Below are positions 29,253-33,006 of a stretch of DNA of 33,006 nt, one piece after another. The notes beneath the pieces were generated by a model. That model was not told the origin of the DNA and ran no database searches. It worked only from the letters and a program-made list of their open reading frames with translations. Each line of letters starts with the position of its first letter. The stretch's first letter is position 1. The stretch is from Phallusia fumigata (taxonomy: Eukaryota > Chordata > Ascidiacea > Phlebobranchia > Ascidiidae). Made by a program: the position numbers and the translations under genes. The stretch lies in contig QXVZ01022496.1 in NCBI GenBank assembly GCA_008931825.1, forward strand, positions 1 through 33,006, in the 5' to 3' direction.

Positions 29253-30515
29253 CCTTCTGGAACAAAAGATTTGCTTCCAGCGTGGCGAATATGACGCAAC
29301 CGACCCCGGATTTTTGGTCAACAGTTCAACCAGCTTTGCGACATAGATTGCAATTCGCACCAGCTCATGCGGGGTTTTTTGAATGTTTTGAAAATTGACT
29401 GATGCACACATAACAAGGGGTTGTAGATTTATTAGTTATTGGAATCAATACTCAAAAAGGGTCACAATTAAAACTGTGCAGCACCGTCACCAGAGCTGTT
29501 CGGTTTATTATAACAGGTCTGTAAGGGTTACGTCCCAGCACTCCACTGTCATCAGATTTAGCGTTAGGTTAACTTGGTGTGACTGAATTCTTCATGTAAA
29601 ATTAATGAGGTTAATTTGCAATTCTTGAACCACACACTTCGTGCCGATCTTTAAGAGAAAATTCGCAGTTTGATAGACAAATACAAATAGAACGGTTCAC
29701 TAGGCGACTGGGTAAGCATCAGCCACCGTTTCTATACCATTAATAAGCACGGGTGCAGGAAATCCTCTGCAGAAAATTGTCGGTTTTGAGAATTTCTGCA
29801 GTGGCGTGGCGAGATTTTAATACAAGGGATACCTTTTGAATGCAAGCTATGGGCGGTCTGGTGTCAAATTTCCTTTTCCGATCGNCCTTCTGGAACAAAA
29901 GATTTGCTTCCAGCGTGGCGAATATGACGCAACCGACCCCGGATTTTTGGTCAACAGTTCAACCAGCTTTGCGACATGGATTGCAATTTGCACCAGCTCA
30001 TGCGGGTTTTTTTGAATGTTTTGAAAATTGACTGATGCACACATGACAAGGGGTTGTACATTTATTAGGTATTGGAATCAATACTTAAAAAGGTCACAAT
30101 TAAAACTGTGCAGCACCGTCACGAGAGCTGTTCGGTTTAATACACAGGTCTGTAAGGGTTACGTCCCAGCACTCCACTGTCATCAGATTTAGCGTTAGGT
30201 TAACTTGGTGTGACTGAATTCTTCATGTAAAATTAATGGGGTTAATTTGCAATTCTTGAACCACACACTTCGTGCCGATCTTTAATAGAAAATTCGCAGT
30301 TTGATAGACAAATACAAATAGAACGGTTCACTAGGCGACTGGGTAAGCATCAGCCACCGTTTCTATACCATTAATAAGCACGGGTGCAGGAAATCCTCTG
30401 CAGAAAACTGTCGGTTTTGAGAATTTTTGCAGTGGCGTGGCGAGATTTTAATACAAGGGATACCTTTTGAATGCAAACTATGGGCGGTCTGGTGTCAAAT
30501 TTCCTTTTCCGATCG
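29253..30515 (+). repeat. Direct duplication 29253-29884 / 29886-30515 around a single N (allelic overlap)
   Basis: About 630 bases of non-coding sequence are repeated with scattered substitutions and one- or two-base indels. As at the other joins, the second copy runs on past the place where the first is cut. Confidence 0.85.
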
Positions 30516-33006
30516 CCTGCCTGATAGATGAATGCGAAAGGTCTGGCTGTCGTTAAGCATGCTTTACATACATGATTTTCGTAGTCGCAGTGTGTGACTC
30601 GTCACATGAATATCACGTGACCGCGTGGCCACGAGTTGCACGTGCTTGTCGCATGATACTCAAAAACATTTATCCCAGTAATAAAGGTTGTAACTAAACA
30701 CAAGAAAGCAATGTAGACTTTTTTGTTAGGGCGTGCGATGGCCTCAGCTTTCAAAGCACTCGATTGCAGCAATACATCTGTCGTGTTTATATACGTTTGA
30801 ACATCGAATTAGTCGTCTATTTGCCAAAAACATTGATTGGAAGAACGGTGTGGTATCGTTCATATGCAACAACATGCAACGATAGCTGCATCAAAACGGC
30901 CAAAATGTATAATTTTACCGAAATGCAAAACTTTATAGGGGTTCTAATACTTGGAAAGAACGCGGAACGTTGAGAGCAGTCAGCGACACATTACCAAAGA
31001 ATGCCATTCATAATGACGAAAAAACTCTAACACCAAATGCCTTCAACACAAACAGAAGCCCTCGCTTATCACATACCAGACAAGGCGACGTAAGAATGCC
31101 TTACATTGTCTCCAACTAGATTGCCAACCCATGTTCGTCACAATGTTTTGCCAACAGAAACTGTCTGCCGAAGCGAGGGATAACAATGTTGACATTCCAT
31201 TGTATGCAAACACAAGATGCTTAACCACAACCCGTAAGGCGCCGCAGTTCCCTGAACTGAGCCAACGAAATGAAAAGCAGAATTTCCCGTAAGAAGTCTG
31301 TAGGCGCAGTGTTTGTTTACAAGCATTGCTTATGAAAACAAACTGAAACGGGCTTGCATAAAATGCGCGGGGGACAGGCACTGCCGCATTTCCAGGAACC
31401 TCATCTACGAACAGCTGTCAATCTGCTGAAGGTCAAATTAAAAAAAACAGCAACAGGTCCTTTTGGAAAACAACCGACCACACAGCTAGAATTTTCACAG
31501 TAAATATACCTAAAAGGGCACATACCATCCGATTGGAATTTACTTTGCAAATCATACGAAGAAAAACCCCTGCCTATGCACAGAACAGCCCAGCGGTGTT
31601 ACCGGAGTTAAATTTGCATCAATCAATGGTTGAATGCATTGTAAACAAAATCCCAATTTAGCAACTTTCGCTTGAACCTTTAAACCAGAAAAAATGCAAA
31701 TTTCTAACCCACGGGTTTTTACACTCTGCACTTCGCCCGCTACCAAAACAGAATGTGAAGCGCTAAAAAATCCACATACCTTGTTGACAGGTTCGCGCGG
31801 GCGAAAGCCGCATGAACGACCTGAGGTGAGCAGTGGTAGCCGGTGAACATTCCCAGCAAACGCATCGGACGCTTCAATATCATCTCCCACTTTCGCATCA
31901 CGTTCTGGTATATCCACTCACTAAAAATATGTGTATTGTTCAATTTACACAAAAATCAAGAAACCGCAATTCAGTTTCGCATTAGTCAAGTATCGATTGT
32001 TTCTCTTAAATAATCAATCAGCCGGGTGCATAGAAACTGCTGCTGGAGTTTTCTTTATTGTACGTATCGGTTCTCGGTTTCGCATACCACAGAAAGAGCT
32101 GGTACGCGCACATGGGAAACCACCAGCACGTGATCAGTATTGCCCGCCGGGTGTCGCTAGGCGTTTGGAGCGCGAAGGTTATTGCGGGTCACTCGCGATA
32201 AACATGTTTTGACAAACGGTGGTAACAGTTTTTTTGCTAACCAGTCGTACCTTTGTCCATTACTCCGCACTAAATGCATTGGAAATATTTTGCAATAGCA
32301 TTCAGTTGATTTGTCAAATGAAATGGATTTGAACGCTCAGCTGCAGAGCAATCAAGCCAACACAAAACGTCATGAGCGTCTGTCATACGTCATGAATTCA
32401 GCATCACCATGTGTTGACATTCAAACTCAACGTCACCACAAGGGCGCAAGTACTGACATTCCCAAGCGAGAAATCAGCAAAATTCCATATATTACACGAA
32501 ATATTGCAGGTGGACCTTACCGGACTTCACCGAGCAGCCACGCGACGTCATCAGAGGGATTGTGCGCGTCGGTCGGCTCCCCACACGCGTCGGTACGACC
32601 GGAAGCATCTAGAACGTGAATAAGGACATCTGCGTCGCATAGGTCGTTGAGGAAACTGCGATAGCAATGGAGAGTGTGTTAGTGACATCGGTTTGCAGCC
32701 GGTCATAGGGTTTGATGCAACGTTCGGGCGCAAACGTTCAAGACAGGGGGGAATGCGAGTTGGTCGGCCCACTAAAGACATCACTTGTATCTCTGTTAAA
32801 ATGTAACCATAGCAAGGTTGCTTGAAAGACATATGTTGCATCGGCCACAAAATGTAAATTTGCTGTTTAGCAAACTTTTAAATTGATATGAGCAAAGAAA
32901 CCTCAAAACGAAAAAATCGAAACAAGATACAGTCACAAGTTTGGTGACAGGCACGAAACGCCTGCGCAAGAATTCACGGTGACATAACTGGTTTCACACT
33001 TAGAAC

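Larger units (their letters stand above)
27410..33006. other. Presumed intron 1 of the second LIM gene and/or intergenic sequence
   Basis: No exon is recognised. The stretch contains an assembly gap (N at 27873), a 630-base allelic duplication around the N at 29885, a perfect 9-bp hairpin at 27618-27638 and a CACGTG cluster at 30600-30645. Open frames near 31043-32620 are short, overlap on both strands and match no family I know. Confidence 0.5.

Noticed and set aside
29037-29411. 124-codon open frame on the minus strand, partly repeated at 29847-30044
   Set aside because: The alleles differ by amino-acid-changing substitutions, there is no known family, and no splice or promoter context.
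31043-31917. Minus-strand open frames of 112 and 121 codons
   Set aside because: They resemble no protein family I know, overlap other frames, and are within chance length for this base composition.
32311-32850. Overlapping open frames of about 100 codons on both strands near the window end
   Set aside because: Two + frames and one - frame are open over the same GC-richer bases, so openness reflects composition. None has recognisable motifs.
1-33006. CRISPR array, bacterial operon, or a novel defence system
   Set aside because: The sequence is clearly spliced animal DNA. No regularly spaced repeats or clustered defence genes are present.

Overview
This is eukaryotic chromosomal DNA with spliced genes on the + strand. 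Introns are short, AT-rich and begin GTAAGT-like in most cases. Three genes and the first coding exon of a fourth can be read. (A) At 195-11790 lies the 3' part of a large secreted, cysteine-rich glycoprotein gene related to FCGBP, zonadhesin and gel-forming mucins. Its order is three VWD-C8-TIL modules, a Cys-rich segment, an EGF domain, a linker and a C-terminal mucin-type WxxW domain. (B) At 12671-15092 lies a complete seven-exon FBXO28 orthologue, an F-box protein. (C) At 17572-21769 lies a complete four-exon CRIP1 orthologue, a 76-residue single-LIM protein. (D) At 27367-27409 lies a first coding exon of a second CRIP-type LIM gene whose other exons are not visible. I infer a chordate, probably an ascidian such as Ciona, from the clear FBXO28 and CRIP1 orthologues, the compact introns and the very high allelic divergence. 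The genus is a guess.

The window is a draft assembly with five single-N joins, at 3797, 5516, 7918, 9662, 27873 and a sixth at 29885. Four of the six (3797, 5516, 9662, 29885) are followed by sequence that repeats what came just before, at a few percent divergence with indels. The breaks fall inside exons, and the copy after the N carries on smoothly into the next part of the gene. The best reading is that both alleles of a highly polymorphic diploid were laid end to end. On that reading the 'second copies' of exons at 3857-4607, 5841-5938 and 10102-11039 are alternative alleles, not extra domains. The joins at 7918 and 27873 show no repeat across them and look like real gaps. The first of these probably hides two exons of gene A.

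The rest is non-coding as far as I can see. 15093-17571 holds degenerate repeats and a possible hAT transposon end. The large third intron of CRIP1 contains a TATA/CRE-like promoter signature. 21770-27366 and 27410-33006 have no recognisable gene except the gene D exon, but carry scattered CRE and E-box palindromes. No tRNA, rRNA or CRISPR was found, and no element with capsid or envelope genes. The three complete or partial genes are functionally unrelated: an extracellular mucus or matrix protein, a ubiquitin-ligase adaptor and a small LIM protein. There is no sign that they form a system.
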